In this document: piece after piece, positions 16,598 to 24,676 of the stretch
How the letters are laid out: each line of letters begins with the position of its first letter
Numbering within the stretch: the stretch's first letter is position 1
Assembly: GCA_946479905.1 (NCBI GenBank)
Contig: CAMLIA010000002.1
Span: forward strand, 3,204-67,203
DNA length: 64,000 nucleotides
DNA from: an uncultured Frankiales bacterium
GTDB taxonomy: Bacteria; Actinomycetota; Actinomycetes; Mycobacteriales; SCTD01
Direction: 5' to 3'
Made by a program: the position numbers and the translations under genes
The notes under the pieces: generated by a model
Told to the model about the DNA's origin: nothing
The model's database searches: none
Seen by the model: only the letters and a program-made list of their open reading frames with translations

Positions 16598-18061
16598 CTA
16601 CGACGTCCGCGCGATCCTCCGGGCGGCGTGCCGGCCGGCGGCGCGGCCGAAGAAGGAGCCCTCGCCGAGCTGGGTGCCGCTGGAGTAGCCCTTGCCGTCC
16701 TGCGCGATGTTGGCGGCGCACGCGCCCGCGGCGTACAGGCCCTCGATGACGGTGCCGTCGGCGCGCAGCACCTGGCCGTGGCGCGACGTGCGCAGGCCGC
16801 CGAGGGTGAAGCCGGCGTACAGCGCCTTGCCCAGCGTCAGGTCGTACGCCCCCCACGGCCCGACGTCCTGCGGCTCCACGAACGGCGGCTGCTTGTGGAG
16901 CTCGGGGTCCTCGCCGTGCCGGGCGTGCTCGTTGTAGGAGTCGAGCGTCTCCTGCAGCGCCCCGGCCGGGATGCCGAGTGCGGCCTCCATCTCGGCGACC
17001 GTCTCCCAGCCGTCGATGAACGGCGTGAGCTGGAAGGTCGGGTGCTCGATGTGCTCGCTGTCCACGATGAGGTAGGCGGCCTGGTCGGGCTGGTCCATCA
17101 CGAAGCCGGACGTCCGCGAGTGGTAGCTGTCCTCCGCGACGAAGCGCTTGCCCAGCTTGTTGACGATGATCCCGGTGAGCAGCCGGGACGGGGGGTAGAC
17201 CGGCGCGGTGATGAAGGCCTCGTCCATGTGCAGGGGCTCCCCGCCGACGGACTGCCCGAGCCGGATGCCGAGCCCGTCGTCGTACGTGCTGCCCAGCGTG
17301 AAGGGCTTCTTCGCGAGCTCAGGGGTGAACTTCTCGACCATCTCCTCGTTCATGACGAAGCCGCCGGCAGCGATGACGACCGAGCCGGCCCGGATGAAGC
17401 CGGTCTCCTCGAAGCGCTTCCAGGCGACGCCGACCACCCGGTCGCCGTCCATCACGAGCTGCATGGCGCCGGTCTCGAAGCGGATCTCGACGCCGAGCTC
17501 GACGGCGCGCTTCTCCAGCAGGCCCGTGACCAGGGCCGCCCCCTGCGTGTCGCCGGGCACCGGCACCTTGTGCCCGCGGGGTGCGGGCTTGGCGATCTCG
17601 AAGTGCGGCCAGCACTTCTCGTTGCCGGTGAACATCAGGCCCTCGGTGCCGGGCTGGATGACGGCCTTCTCGGGGTAGTACGACCGCTCGAACTGGAAGC
17701 CCAGCGCCTCGAGCCAGTCGCAGTGCTCGACGCTGCCCTCGCAGTAGTCGCGGATCTTGTCCGGCTCCGGGTGCGGGGTCACCGACATGAGGTACTTGAA
17801 CATCTCCTCGGCGGAGTCCTCGTGCCCGGTCGCGCGCTGTACGACGGTCCCGCCGCCCAGGTAGAAGTGCCCGCCTGCCATGGCGCTCGTGCCCCCGGCG
17901 ACGGCGGCGCGCTCGAGGACGAGGGTGCGGGCGCCGGCCGTGGCCGCCTCGACCGCGGCGCAGCCGCCCGCGATGCCGAAGCCGATGACGAGGACGTCGA
18001 CCTCGTCGCTCCACGACGTCACGTCGGCCGCATCGACGGTGGCAGGGATCTCCAGGCTCAT
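16598..18061 (-). CDS. FAD-dependent dehydrogenase, KstD/fumarate-reductase flavoprotein family
   Basis: A 487-residue flavoprotein with DVLVIGFGIAGGCAAVEAA (FAD Rossmann motif, about residues 22-40), ERAAVAGGTSAMAGG, and the C-terminal LYAAGACAAN then QLGEGSFFGRAAGRHAA that closes the FAD site. Relatives include 3-ketosteroid dehydrogenases and fumarate-reductase-like enzymes that introduce C=C bonds alpha to ketones. ATG 18061 is chosen over GTG 18109 because TAGGTT (minus strand, 18069-18074) ends 7 nt before it, a leaderless promoter. A KstR2-type palindrome abuts that box. It heads a four-gene minus operon running to 14920. Confidence 0.88.
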   Translation of the reverse strand: MSLEIPATVDAADVTSWSDEVDVLVIGFGIAGGCAAVEAATAGARTLVLERAAVAGGTSAMAGGHFYLGGGTVVQRATGHEDSAEEMFKYLMSVTPHPEPDKIRDYCEGSVEHCDWLEALGFQFERSYYPEKAVIQPGTEGLMFTGNEKCWPHFEIAKPAPRGHKVPVPGDTQGAALVTGLLEKRAVELGVEIRFETGAMQLVMDGDRVVGVAWKRFEETGFIRAGSVVIAAGGFVMNEEMVEKFTPELAKKPFTLGSTYDDGLGIRLGQSVGGEPLHMDEAFITAPVYPPSRLLTGIIVNKLGKRFVAEDSYHSRTSGFVMDQPDQAAYLIVDSEHIEHPTFQLTPFIDGWETVAEMEAALGIPAGALQETLDSYNEHARHGEDPELHKQPPFVEPQDVGPWGAYDLTLGKALYAGFTLGGLRTSRHGQVLRADGTVIEGLYAAGACAANIAQDGKGYSSGTQLGEGSFFGRAAGRHAARRIARTS

Positions 18062-18073
18062 GGCACGGAACCT

Positions 18074-18087
18074 AGCAAGCGCTTGGT
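18074..18087. promoter_or_regulatory. KstR2-type operator candidate
   Basis: AGCAAGCGCTTGGT is an exact match to the published mycobacterial KstR2 consensus ANCAAGNNCTTGNT, with a perfect 10-bp palindromic core at 18076-18085. It abuts the -10 box of the minus-strand flavoprotein gene, where bound repressor would block RNA polymerase. Assignment to KstR2 rests on consensus match only; other TetR repressors bind similar palindromes. Confidence 0.6.
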
Positions 18088-18104
18088 TCGCTGGGGAGAG
18101 GGGT

Positions 18105-18114
18105 GACACCTGTC
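18105..18114. promoter_or_regulatory. GACA-N2-TGTC palindrome (operator candidate A)
   Basis: GACACCTGTC immediately precedes the TTTACA -35 of the importer promoter. The reverse complement of the same 10-mer recurs at 24643-24652 over the -35 of the catabolic block, implying a shared regulator. Confidence 0.5.
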
Positions 18115-18143
18115 TTTACAACTGTCCAGGCGCTGCGTAACGT
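18115..18143 (+). promoter_or_regulatory. Sigma-70-type promoter of the ABC importer operon
   Basis: TTTACA (18115-18120), a 17-nt spacer and TAACGT (18138-18143) form a near-consensus promoter. Transcription should start near 18150 and leave a leader of about 45 nt containing the 18153-18170 palindrome and the GAAAGGGG Shine-Dalgarno of the lipoprotein gene. Confidence 0.6.
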
Positions 18144-18152
18144 CCGCGGGAC

Positions 18153-18170
18153 ATGTGGCGCACGCCACAT
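18153..18170. promoter_or_regulatory. Perfect 18-bp palindrome, CRP/GlxR-like spacing
   Basis: ATGTGGCG-CA-CGCCACAT contains TGTG-N8-CACA, the half-site spacing of CRP/GlxR-family cAMP receptor sites, though the usual TGTGA/TCACA fifth base is not kept. It lies at about +4 to +21 of the importer transcript, a repressing position, and could alternatively fold as an RNA hairpin. Confidence 0.45.
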
Positions 18171-18193
18171 CATGTCAGGCGAAAGGGGACATC

Positions 18194-19651
18194 GTGGCCC
18201 GTCGTCGCGGCGGCATCCCCCTGCTCGTGGTGGGCCTGCTGCTCGCGGGGTGCGGCCTGCGGGTCGACAGCGGGACCCGGCAGGCGCTGCTGCGCAACGA
18301 GCTCGGCCAGGGGGCCGGTCCCGGCTCCGTGGCGAGCAGCGACGGCGGGACGACCACCGGTTCGGGCGGTGCGACCGGGAGCGGTTCGGGCACGACCGGC
18401 ACGGGCACGACTGGCACGAGCGGCGGCGCCGGCGGCTCGACCGCTACCTCGGGCTCGTCCGGGACGTCCGGGACGACCGGGCGGGGTCCCACCGCACCGG
18501 CGGGCGGGAACGGCGGGGCGACCGACATCGGCGTCACGGCCACCTCGGTCACCGTCGGCACGGTCGCCGACCAGAGCGGCCCGCGGCCGGGCCTGTTCGA
18601 CAGCACGATCGCGGGCGTGCGGGCCTACTTCGCCTACGTCAACAGCAAGGGAGGCGTCTACGGCCGCAAGCTGCAGACGACCACCGGTGACTCCGGTACC
18701 GCCTGCAACAAGACGGCCGACGCCCACCGGGCCCTGCTCAAGAAGGTCTTCGCCTTCGTGGGCAGCTTCGGGGTCTACGACAACTGCGCGGTCTCCGTCC
18801 TCAACGCCAACCCGGGCATCGCCGACGTCTCCTACGCCATCAGCCGCGAGCGGGGAGCGGTCAAGAACAACTTCTCGGTGCAGCTGCAGTCGGGGGGAGC
18901 GCAGGCCGGTCCGGCGCTCGTCTTCAAGCAGAAGTTCCCCGGGATCGAGAAGAAGCTGGGTGCGCTCGTCTCCGACGTCGCGGCGTCGCGCTCGGCGTGG
19001 TCGAACCTCCGGAACATGTACCTGAAGAACGGCTACGACCTGGTGTACGAGCAGTTCGTCAGCCCCACCGAGGTGGACTACACCCGCTACGTCATCGGCA
19101 TGCGGCAGGCCGGGGTCGACATGGTCGTGCTGACCAACGACATCTCGGGCGAGGTCAAGTTCGTCAACGCGGCGCAGTCCCAGAGCTACCACCCGCGGGT
19201 CATCACGACCCGAGCGGTGTTCTACGACCCGAGCTTCAAGGACCTCATCTCAGGCAGCCCGACCAACGTCTACTCCGAGCTGGGGTCGGCGCTGTTCTTC
19301 AACAAGGACGAGCGGAGCATCCCTGGCGTCGCGCTGTTCCAGGACTGGATGTCGAAGTCGGCGTCGGACCAGCCGAAGGACTCCTTCGCCGTCTTCGGGT
19401 GGTGCCAGGCCAAGCTGTTCGTCGACGCGCTGGTCAAGGCCGGCCCCAAGGTCACCCGCCCGTCGCTGCTGGCGGCGTTGCGCAGCATCCACTCGCTGGA
19501 CGACGGCGGGCTGCTCCCCAGTGGTGATCCCGCGCTGAAGAAGCCGACCCCGTGCTTCATCATCGGGCACTGGGACGGCAGTGCCTGGAAGCGCTGGAAC
19601 AGCCCTGCCCAGGGGTTCGACTGCGCCAAGCCCTTCACCTACCTGCGCTGA
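18194..19651 (+). CDS. ABC importer substrate-binding lipoprotein (branched-chain-amino-acid type)
   Basis: A 485-residue lipoprotein. The signal ends in the lipobox LLLAGC with lipidated Cys20. A Gly/Ser/Thr-rich linker (about residues 40-110) tethers a type-1 periplasmic binding domain starting TDIGVTATSVTVGTVAD, with the usual AYFAYVNSKGGVYGRKL segment. Such proteins bind amino acids, amides, aromatic acids or other small organics; near a catabolic block a catabolic substrate is plausible. GTG 18194 has a GAAAGGGG Shine-Dalgarno. It is first in a six-gene operon and 4 nt before the permease. Confidence 0.88.
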   Translation: MARRRGGIPLLVVGLLLAGCGLRVDSGTRQALLRNELGQGAGPGSVASSDGGTTTGSGGATGSGSGTTGTGTTGTSGGAGGSTATSGSSGTSGTTGRGPTAPAGGNGGATDIGVTATSVTVGTVADQSGPRPGLFDSTIAGVRAYFAYVNSKGGVYGRKLQTTTGDSGTACNKTADAHRALLKKVFAFVGSFGVYDNCAVSVLNANPGIADVSYAISRERGAVKNNFSVQLQSGGAQAGPALVFKQKFPGIEKKLGALVSDVAASRSAWSNLRNMYLKNGYDLVYEQFVSPTEVDYTRYVIGMRQAGVDMVVLTNDISGEVKFVNAAQSQSYHPRVITTRAVFYDPSFKDLISGSPTNVYSELGSALFFNKDERSIPGVALFQDWMSKSASDQPKDSFAVFGWCQAKLFVDALVKAGPKVTRPSLLAALRSIHSLDDGGLLPSGDPALKKPTPCFIIGHWDGSAWKRWNSPAQGFDCAKPFTYLR

Positions 19652-19655
19652 TGCC

Positions 19656-21536
19656 GTGACCACCTTCCTCGCGCTGACGGTCATCGGGCTGGTCTTCGGC
19701 TGCGTGTACGCCCTGACAGCCACCGGCATCGTCGTGACCTACACGACGTCGGGTGTCTTCAACTTCGCCCACGGCGCCACGGGGATGCTGGCCGCCTTCA
19801 CCTACTGGCAGCTGTCCGTCAAGTGGGGGCTGCCGGCCTGGCTGGCCCTCGTCATCGTGCTCGGCGTCCTCGGCCCGCTGTTCGGCGCGCTGATCGAGGT
19901 CGCCTTCATCAGGCCGCTCTACCGCAGGACGGCGGAGGCGCCGCTCGTCGCCACCCTCGGCCTGCTGCTCATCCTCATCGGGACCAGCTTCGCGATCTGG
20001 GACCCCGGTACGACGAGACGGCTGCCGTTGCTGTTCAAGGGCCGGCAGCTCGACCTCGGCGTCGTCTTCGTCAGCTACCACCAGCTCACGGTCGTCGTCG
20101 TGACCCTCGTCGTCGGCCTCGCGCTGCGGCTGCTCTTCACCCGGACGCTGCTCGGGATCGCGATGCGCGCGGTCGTCGACGACCGCGACCTGGCCTCGGT
20201 CTACGGCGCGCGTCCCGAGCGGGTGGCGCAGGCCTCGTGGGCGCTCGGCTCGTCGCTCGCCGCGCTGTCCGGTGTGCTGCTCGCGCCTCTGGTGGACCTG
20301 CAGGTCTACACGATGACCCTGCTCATCATCAACGCGTTCGCGGCTGCCCTCGCCGGGCGGCTCAAGAGCATCCCCCGCACGGTCGTCGCCGCGATCGTCA
20401 TCCAGCTCGGCGTCGTCTACGCCGGCCAGTACCTCCCTGCCGGCGAGCAGCTGGCGCGCATCCAGCCGAGCCTGCCGATGATCGCGCTGTTCATCATCGT
20501 CGTGCTCACCCGTCAGGACCGCATCGTGACCTCGGGGGTGCGCTCCTCGCGGGCCCCGCGGCTGCCGGGCGCCCGCGAGTCGGCGGGCTGGGCAGCAGCC
20601 TTCGTGACGCTCGTCGCCGCGGCAGCGCTGCTGGTCGGTGACCGGACCGTGTCCGACCTGAACGAGGCACTCGCCTCCGCCGTCATCCTGCTCTCCCTGG
20701 TGCTGGTGGTCGGCTACGGCGGGCAGGTGTCGCTGTGCCAGCTGACCTTCGCGGGCCTGAGCGCATGGACGATGGGCGAGCTCGGACACGGCCTGCTCGG
20801 GGCTCTGGTCGGCGTTGCCGTAGCCGCCCTCGCGGGCCTGCTCGTGGCGCTCCCCACCGTGAAGCTGCGCGGCCTCTACCTCGCGCTCGCCACTCTCGCC
20901 TTCGCCCAGGCCATGGACGGCTCGTTCTTCAACCGCGCCTTCGGCAGCAACGACTCGGTCGCCGTCCCCCGGATGTCCCTGCCGCTGCTGGACGTCACCT
21001 CCGACCGCGGCTTCCTCGTGCTGTCTGCAGTCGTCTTCGCCGCTGCGGCGCTCGGGCTGCTTGCCACGCGTCGCAGCAAGTACGGTCGGCGGCTGGCGGC
21101 GCTCAACGACTCGACGGCCGCCAGCTCCACGCTCGGCATCGACGTGACGCGGCACAAGCTGGCCGTGTTCGGCGCCTCCGCGGCCCTGGCCGGCGTCGGG
21201 GGCGTGCTCTACGCCGGCTCGCACGTCGCGGTCGGTTCGATGGACTTCAACCTCTTCAACAGCATGACGCTGCTGCTGCTCCTGCTCATCGGCGAGCGCA
21301 CGATGGTGAGCGGCGCGCTGTTCTCCGCCGTCCTGTTCGCCGTGGCGCTACCGGCGCTCACCGACGCCCTGCGGGAGGCCGGCTTCGACGGCGCCGCCGC
21401 GGTGAGCTTCCTCGTCACCGGTGTCCTCGTGCTGCGGGTCGCCCGCGACCCGCGCGGCGTGATGGGCCAGCTCGCCGACCTGACCGGCCACCGGCGGATC
21501 TCGCTGCGCGTCCCGCAGGTGGTGAGCGCCCGATGA
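19656..21536 (+). CDS. Fused LivH-LivM ABC permease
   Basis: A 626-residue membrane protein uniting both permease subunits of a branched-chain-amino-acid-type importer. Residues 1-290 form the LivH half (GIVVTYTTSGVFNFAHGATGM, then IAMRAVVDDRDLASVYGARPERV). Residues 310-610 form the LivM half (GYGGQVSLCQLTFAGLSAW, then LAALNDSTAASSTLGIDVTRHK). Each half has about eight helices and the EAA-like coupling loop. The fusion fixes a heterodimeric pore as one chain. GTG 19656 is chosen because the stretch upstream lies inside the lipoprotein gene; the stop overlaps the ATPase ATG. Confidence 0.9.
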   Translation: MTTFLALTVIGLVFGCVYALTATGIVVTYTTSGVFNFAHGATGMLAAFTYWQLSVKWGLPAWLALVIVLGVLGPLFGALIEVAFIRPLYRRTAEAPLVATLGLLLILIGTSFAIWDPGTTRRLPLLFKGRQLDLGVVFVSYHQLTVVVVTLVVGLALRLLFTRTLLGIAMRAVVDDRDLASVYGARPERVAQASWALGSSLAALSGVLLAPLVDLQVYTMTLLIINAFAAALAGRLKSIPRTVVAAIVIQLGVVYAGQYLPAGEQLARIQPSLPMIALFIIVVLTRQDRIVTSGVRSSRAPRLPGARESAGWAAAFVTLVAAAALLVGDRTVSDLNEALASAVILLSLVLVVGYGGQVSLCQLTFAGLSAWTMGELGHGLLGALVGVAVAALAGLLVALPTVKLRGLYLALATLAFAQAMDGSFFNRAFGSNDSVAVPRMSLPLLDVTSDRGFLVLSAVVFAAAALGLLATRRSKYGRRLAALNDSTAASSTLGIDVTRHKLAVFGASAALAGVGGVLYAGSHVAVGSMDFNLFNSMTLLLLLLIGERTMVSGALFSAVLFAVALPALTDALREAGFDGAAAVSFLVTGVLVLRVARDPRGVMGQLADLTGHRRISLRVPQVVSAR

Positions 21537-22252
21537 CGCAGCTGCTCACCGTCGACGACGTCACCGTCCGGTTCGGCGGCATCACCGCCGTCGATCGCGT
21601 CTCGTTCGTCGTACCCCCGTCGCAGGTGACCGGCCTCATCGGACCGAACGGCGCGGGCAAGACCACGACCTTCAACGTCATCACCGGCCTCCAGCAGCCG
21701 ACCGGGGGAGCTGTGCGCCTGGGCGACCGCGAGCTCACCGGGCTCGCTCCCTTCAAGCGCGCGCGGCTCGGACTCGGCCGCACGTTCCAGCGGCTCGAGG
21801 TCTTCGGCAGCCTGTCTGCGCGTGACAACGTGCGGGTGGCGACCGAGCACCACCAGGACCTGACCGGCGAGGTCGTCGACCCCGACGCCCTGCTCGAGCG
21901 GGTCGGTGCCGCGCACGTCGCCCACGAGCAGGCCGACGCGCTGCCGACCGGTCTCGCGCGCCTGGTCGAGCTCGCCCGCGCGCTCGCGACGCGGCCGTCG
22001 GTGCTGCTGCTGGACGAGCCCGGCAGCGGCCTCGGAGCCGGCGAGACCGAGCAGCTGGGCGACCTGCTGCTCGACCTCGCGGCGGAAGGGATCGCGGTGC
22101 TGCTGGTCGAGCACGACGTCGACCTCGTCATGCGGGTCTGCACCGAGATCACGGTCCTCGACTTCGGGTCGGTCATCGCGCAGGGCACGCCTGAGGAGGT
22201 CCAGAGGGACCGTCGCGTGCAGGCCGCGTACCTGGGGGCCGAGGTCGCATGA
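21533..22252 (+). CDS. ABC importer ATPase, LivG-like
   Basis: A 239-residue nucleotide-binding subunit: Walker A GPNGAGKTTT (about residues 38-47), the LivG-type GLGRTFQ segment, Walker B VLLLDEPGSGLG and switch histidine EHDVDLV. The signature loop reads LPTGLARLVELARAL, so the usual LSGGQ/LPYGEQ is degenerate (TGLAR), which may make ATP hydrolysis asymmetric with the canonical LivF partner. ATGA overlaps on both sides (21533 and 22249) show coupled translation. Confidence 0.92.
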   Translation: MTQLLTVDDVTVRFGGITAVDRVSFVVPPSQVTGLIGPNGAGKTTTFNVITGLQQPTGGAVRLGDRELTGLAPFKRARLGLGRTFQRLEVFGSLSARDNVRVATEHHQDLTGEVVDPDALLERVGAAHVAHEQADALPTGLARLVELARALATRPSVLLLDEPGSGLGAGETEQLGDLLLDLAAEGIAVLLVEHDVDLVMRVCTEITVLDFGSVIAQGTPEEVQRDRRVQAAYLGAEVA

Positions 22253-22956
22253 GCGCCGCCCTCGAGCTCATCGACGTCCGCGGCGGCTACGGCCGCATCG
22301 AGGTGCTGCGGGGCGTCGACCTGATCGTCCCGCACGGCAAGGTGACGGCGCTGCTCGGCCCGAACGGCGCGGGCAAGACCACCGTCCTGCGCACGGTCGG
22401 CGGACTCCTCACCCCGACCAGCGGATGCGTGCACCTCGACGGCGTGCACGTCAACGGGGCCGCACCTTCCGCCCTCGCCCGGGCCGGCCTGTGCCACATC
22501 CCCGAGGGCCGCGCCATCTTCCCCAACCTCACCGTCACCGAGAACCTCCGGATGACGATGTGCGGCAAGGACCGGTCCCTGTCCGAGGTGCTCGACGCGG
22601 CCTTCACCAGGTTCCCCCGGCTCGCCGAGCGGCGGACGCAGGTCGCCGGCACGATGTCCGGCGGCGAGCAGCAGATGCTCGCCATGGCACGCAGCCTCAC
22701 CGGCGACCCGGGGCTGCTGCTGCTCGACGAGATCTCGATGGGCCTGGCGCCGATGATCGTGCGCGAGCTCTACGAGCTCGTGGGGCAGCTCGCCGCCGGG
22801 GGGATCACGATCCTCGTCGTCGAGCAGTTCGCCCGGATCGCCCTGGGCGTCGCCGACTTCGCAGCCGTCATGTCCGGCGGCGTCATCACCACCGTCGGCC
22901 AGCCGGGCGACGTGGCCGACGCCGTCGAGGACGCCTACTTCGGAGGTGCCGCATGA
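22249..22956 (+). CDS. ABC importer ATPase, LivF-like
   Basis: A 235-residue ATPase with Walker A GPNGAGKTTV, a canonical signature MSGGEQQMLAMARSL, Walker B LLLLDEISMGLAP and the LivF-typical GRAIFPNLTVTENL segment. It should pair with the LivG-like subunit on the cytosolic face of the fused permease. The start overlaps the upstream stop and the stop overlaps the next ATG, both as ATGA. Confidence 0.93.
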   Translation: MSAALELIDVRGGYGRIEVLRGVDLIVPHGKVTALLGPNGAGKTTVLRTVGGLLTPTSGCVHLDGVHVNGAAPSALARAGLCHIPEGRAIFPNLTVTENLRMTMCGKDRSLSEVLDAAFTRFPRLAERRTQVAGTMSGGEQQMLAMARSLTGDPGLLLLDEISMGLAPMIVRELYELVGQLAAGGITILVVEQFARIALGVADFAAVMSGGVITTVGQPGDVADAVEDAYFGGAA

Positions 22957-24188
22957 GGAAGCGCACAGTCGCCGCTGTCCTGCTGACAGCGCTCGGGCTC
23001 CCCGTCCTTCCGCTCACCGCTGCCGGTGCGGAGGACGCACCGGGCTCCGGGTTCCAGTCGACCTCGCTGTCGGCGCTGGCGCGCGGGCAGGAGTTCCTGT
23101 TCAGGAACGAGATCCCGGCGCAGCTGTCGGTGCCCTACGCCGAGTCGGAGCTCAGGCTCGGCGACGGCAGCTCCACGGCCACCGTTGCCTGGCCGGGGGC
23201 GATCGGGTCGCACCTGGGGACCACCCTCGTCGTCGCGGGCGGGGCACCCGAGCAGGTCGAGGTCCTCGACGACCCAGCCGTCGCCTACGCGCGCAGTGGC
23301 GCGGGCGACGCCGACGTCTCGAACACCACCGTGCCGGGTGCCACGATGCACGCGACGGCGACGAAGCAGAAGGCCACCGCCCTGGCTTCGGCCCAGGGGA
23401 CGGAGGCCCTCGCGACGACGGCGGGCAGCACCAGCACGTCGAGTGCCGTCCAGGTGACCGGCCCGACGACCGCGACCGGCTCGGCGCAGAGCACGGTCCG
23501 CGACGTCACCCTCGGCAAGGTCGTCCACATCGCGTCGATCGTCAGCTCGGCGACCGGGACGACGGACGGTGCGCGGGCCGACGCGCAGGGGTCCACGGTG
23601 GTCTCCGGGGTCACGGTCAACGGCATCGGCGTGACCGTCGACGAGCACGGGGTCTCCGTCGCCGGCACCACCGTCCTTCCCGCAGGAGCGGCGAACGCCG
23701 TGACCGACGCGCTGGCACAGGCCCAGATCACGCTCGTGCTCACCAAGCCGCTGAAGAGAGTCACCGGCGGCCGGGTCGAGTACTCCACCGGCGGCCTGGT
23801 CGCGACCACCCCGCTCGGGACGCTGACCCTGGGCGGAGCCCAGCTCGTCCTGTCGGCGACCCGGGTGGACGACGCACCGCTCGTCGACCCCGGCAACCCG
23901 CTGCCAGGCGTGCTCCCTCCGGGCGCGACCACGGCCCAGGTGGGGCAGCCCTCCGTCGTACCTCCTGACGGTTCGGTGGCGCCGCCCCAGACCGCTGAGC
24001 AAGGACCGTCGGTAGCGGGGTCGCCGCTGTCGGTGGTCCCGCTGTCGGTGCGGAGCGGCTACGGCTGGGCGTGGGTCGCGTCCGGCCTGCTGCTGACCTT
24101 CCTCGCCGCCTCCGGCCTGCTGGCCCTCAGCCGGCGGTGGCTCGCCCCCGACCTCAGCGGTTGCCCGCTCGAAGGGAGACTGCCGTGA
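22953..24188 (+). CDS. Secreted, C-terminally membrane-anchored protein of the importer operon
   Basis: A 411-residue protein of unknown family: signal peptide (residues 1-24, ending TAAGA), a Ser/Thr/Ala-rich extracellular region dominated by predicted beta strands, a Pro-rich segment (residues 330-365), then one transmembrane helix (VASGLLLTFLAASGLLALS) and a short basic tail. Its tight coupling to the transporter (ATGA overlaps at 22953 and GTGA at 24185) suggests an accessory surface factor, for example one that delivers substrate across the envelope. That role is inferred from position only. Confidence 0.75.
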   Translation: MRKRTVAAVLLTALGLPVLPLTAAGAEDAPGSGFQSTSLSALARGQEFLFRNEIPAQLSVPYAESELRLGDGSSTATVAWPGAIGSHLGTTLVVAGGAPEQVEVLDDPAVAYARSGAGDADVSNTTVPGATMHATATKQKATALASAQGTEALATTAGSTSTSSAVQVTGPTTATGSAQSTVRDVTLGKVVHIASIVSSATGTTDGARADAQGSTVVSGVTVNGIGVTVDEHGVSVAGTTVLPAGAANAVTDALAQAQITLVLTKPLKRVTGGRVEYSTGGLVATTPLGTLTLGGAQLVLSATRVDDAPLVDPGNPLPGVLPPGATTAQVGQPSVVPPDGSVAPPQTAEQGPSVAGSPLSVVPLSVRSGYGWAWVASGLLLTFLAASGLLALSRRWLAPDLSGCPLEGRLP

Positions 24189-24643
24189 CCAGGTTCAGGG
24201 ACCGGCTCGCCGCTGTCTCGACCGGCTCGCGCCGGCCTCCGCTGCCGGTGCTCGCCGGGAGCCTGCTGGCGCCCCTCGGGCTGCTGCTGGTCTTCCTCGG
24301 CTGGCTCGGTGCCTCGCGCACGCCGCTGGTGCAGGAGCAGCTGCCGTACCTCATCAGCGGCGGCCTGCTGGGGCTTGCTCTGGTCAACCTCGGTGGCTTC
24401 TTCTACTTCGCGCACTGGCAGTCGGAGGTGCTGCGCGAGGTCCGCACCCAGACGGCCGAGATCACCGCGGCCCTGCGCTCCGGGTCGGCGCCACGGTCGG
24501 ACGGCGCGCTGGTCACGACCGCCGCCGGCACGCTCGCGCACCGGCCCGACTGCCCGGTCGTGCGCGGTCGTGACGACCTGTCACCCGCCGGTCCCGACCT
24601 GGAGCCCTGCAGCATCTGCGAACCCGTGTTGACGGGGGTCTAG
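24185..24643 (+). CDS. Membrane protein with C-terminal Cys/His zinc-knuckle-like motif
   Basis: 152 residues: a basic N-terminus, two transmembrane helices (LAGSLLAPLGLLLVFLGWLG and LISGGLLGLALVNLGGFFYF), a helical juxtamembrane region, and a C-terminal segment HRPDCPVV...LEPCSICEPV whose H-x3-C...C-x2-C pattern could hold a metal. It is last in the importer operon; GTG 24185 overlaps the preceding stop. No family assigned. The stop (24641-24643) runs directly into the promoter of the catabolic block. Confidence 0.7.
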   Translation: MTRFRDRLAAVSTGSRRPPLPVLAGSLLAPLGLLLVFLGWLGASRTPLVQEQLPYLISGGLLGLALVNLGGFFYFAHWQSEVLREVRTQTAEITAALRSGSAPRSDGALVTTAAGTLAHRPDCPVVRGRDDLSPAGPDLEPCSICEPVLTGV

Positions 24644-24669
24644 ACAGGTGTCCAGTCCTTTCCTAGGGT
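24641..24669 (+). promoter_or_regulatory. Leaderless promoter of the catabolic block with overlapping operator
   Basis: TAGACA (24641-24646), a 17-nt spacer and TAGGGT (24664-24669) form a promoter ending 7 nt before the ATG at 24677. GACAGGTGTC (24643-24652), the reverse complement of the palindrome at 18105-18114, covers the -35 box, a classic repressor position. Confidence 0.6.
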
Positions 24670-24676
24670 GCCCGTC

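Noticed and set aside
18062..18109. GTG 18109 start for the flavoprotein
   Set aside because: It would place the operator and -10 box inside the coding region; ATG 18061 has a leaderless promoter and fits the family.
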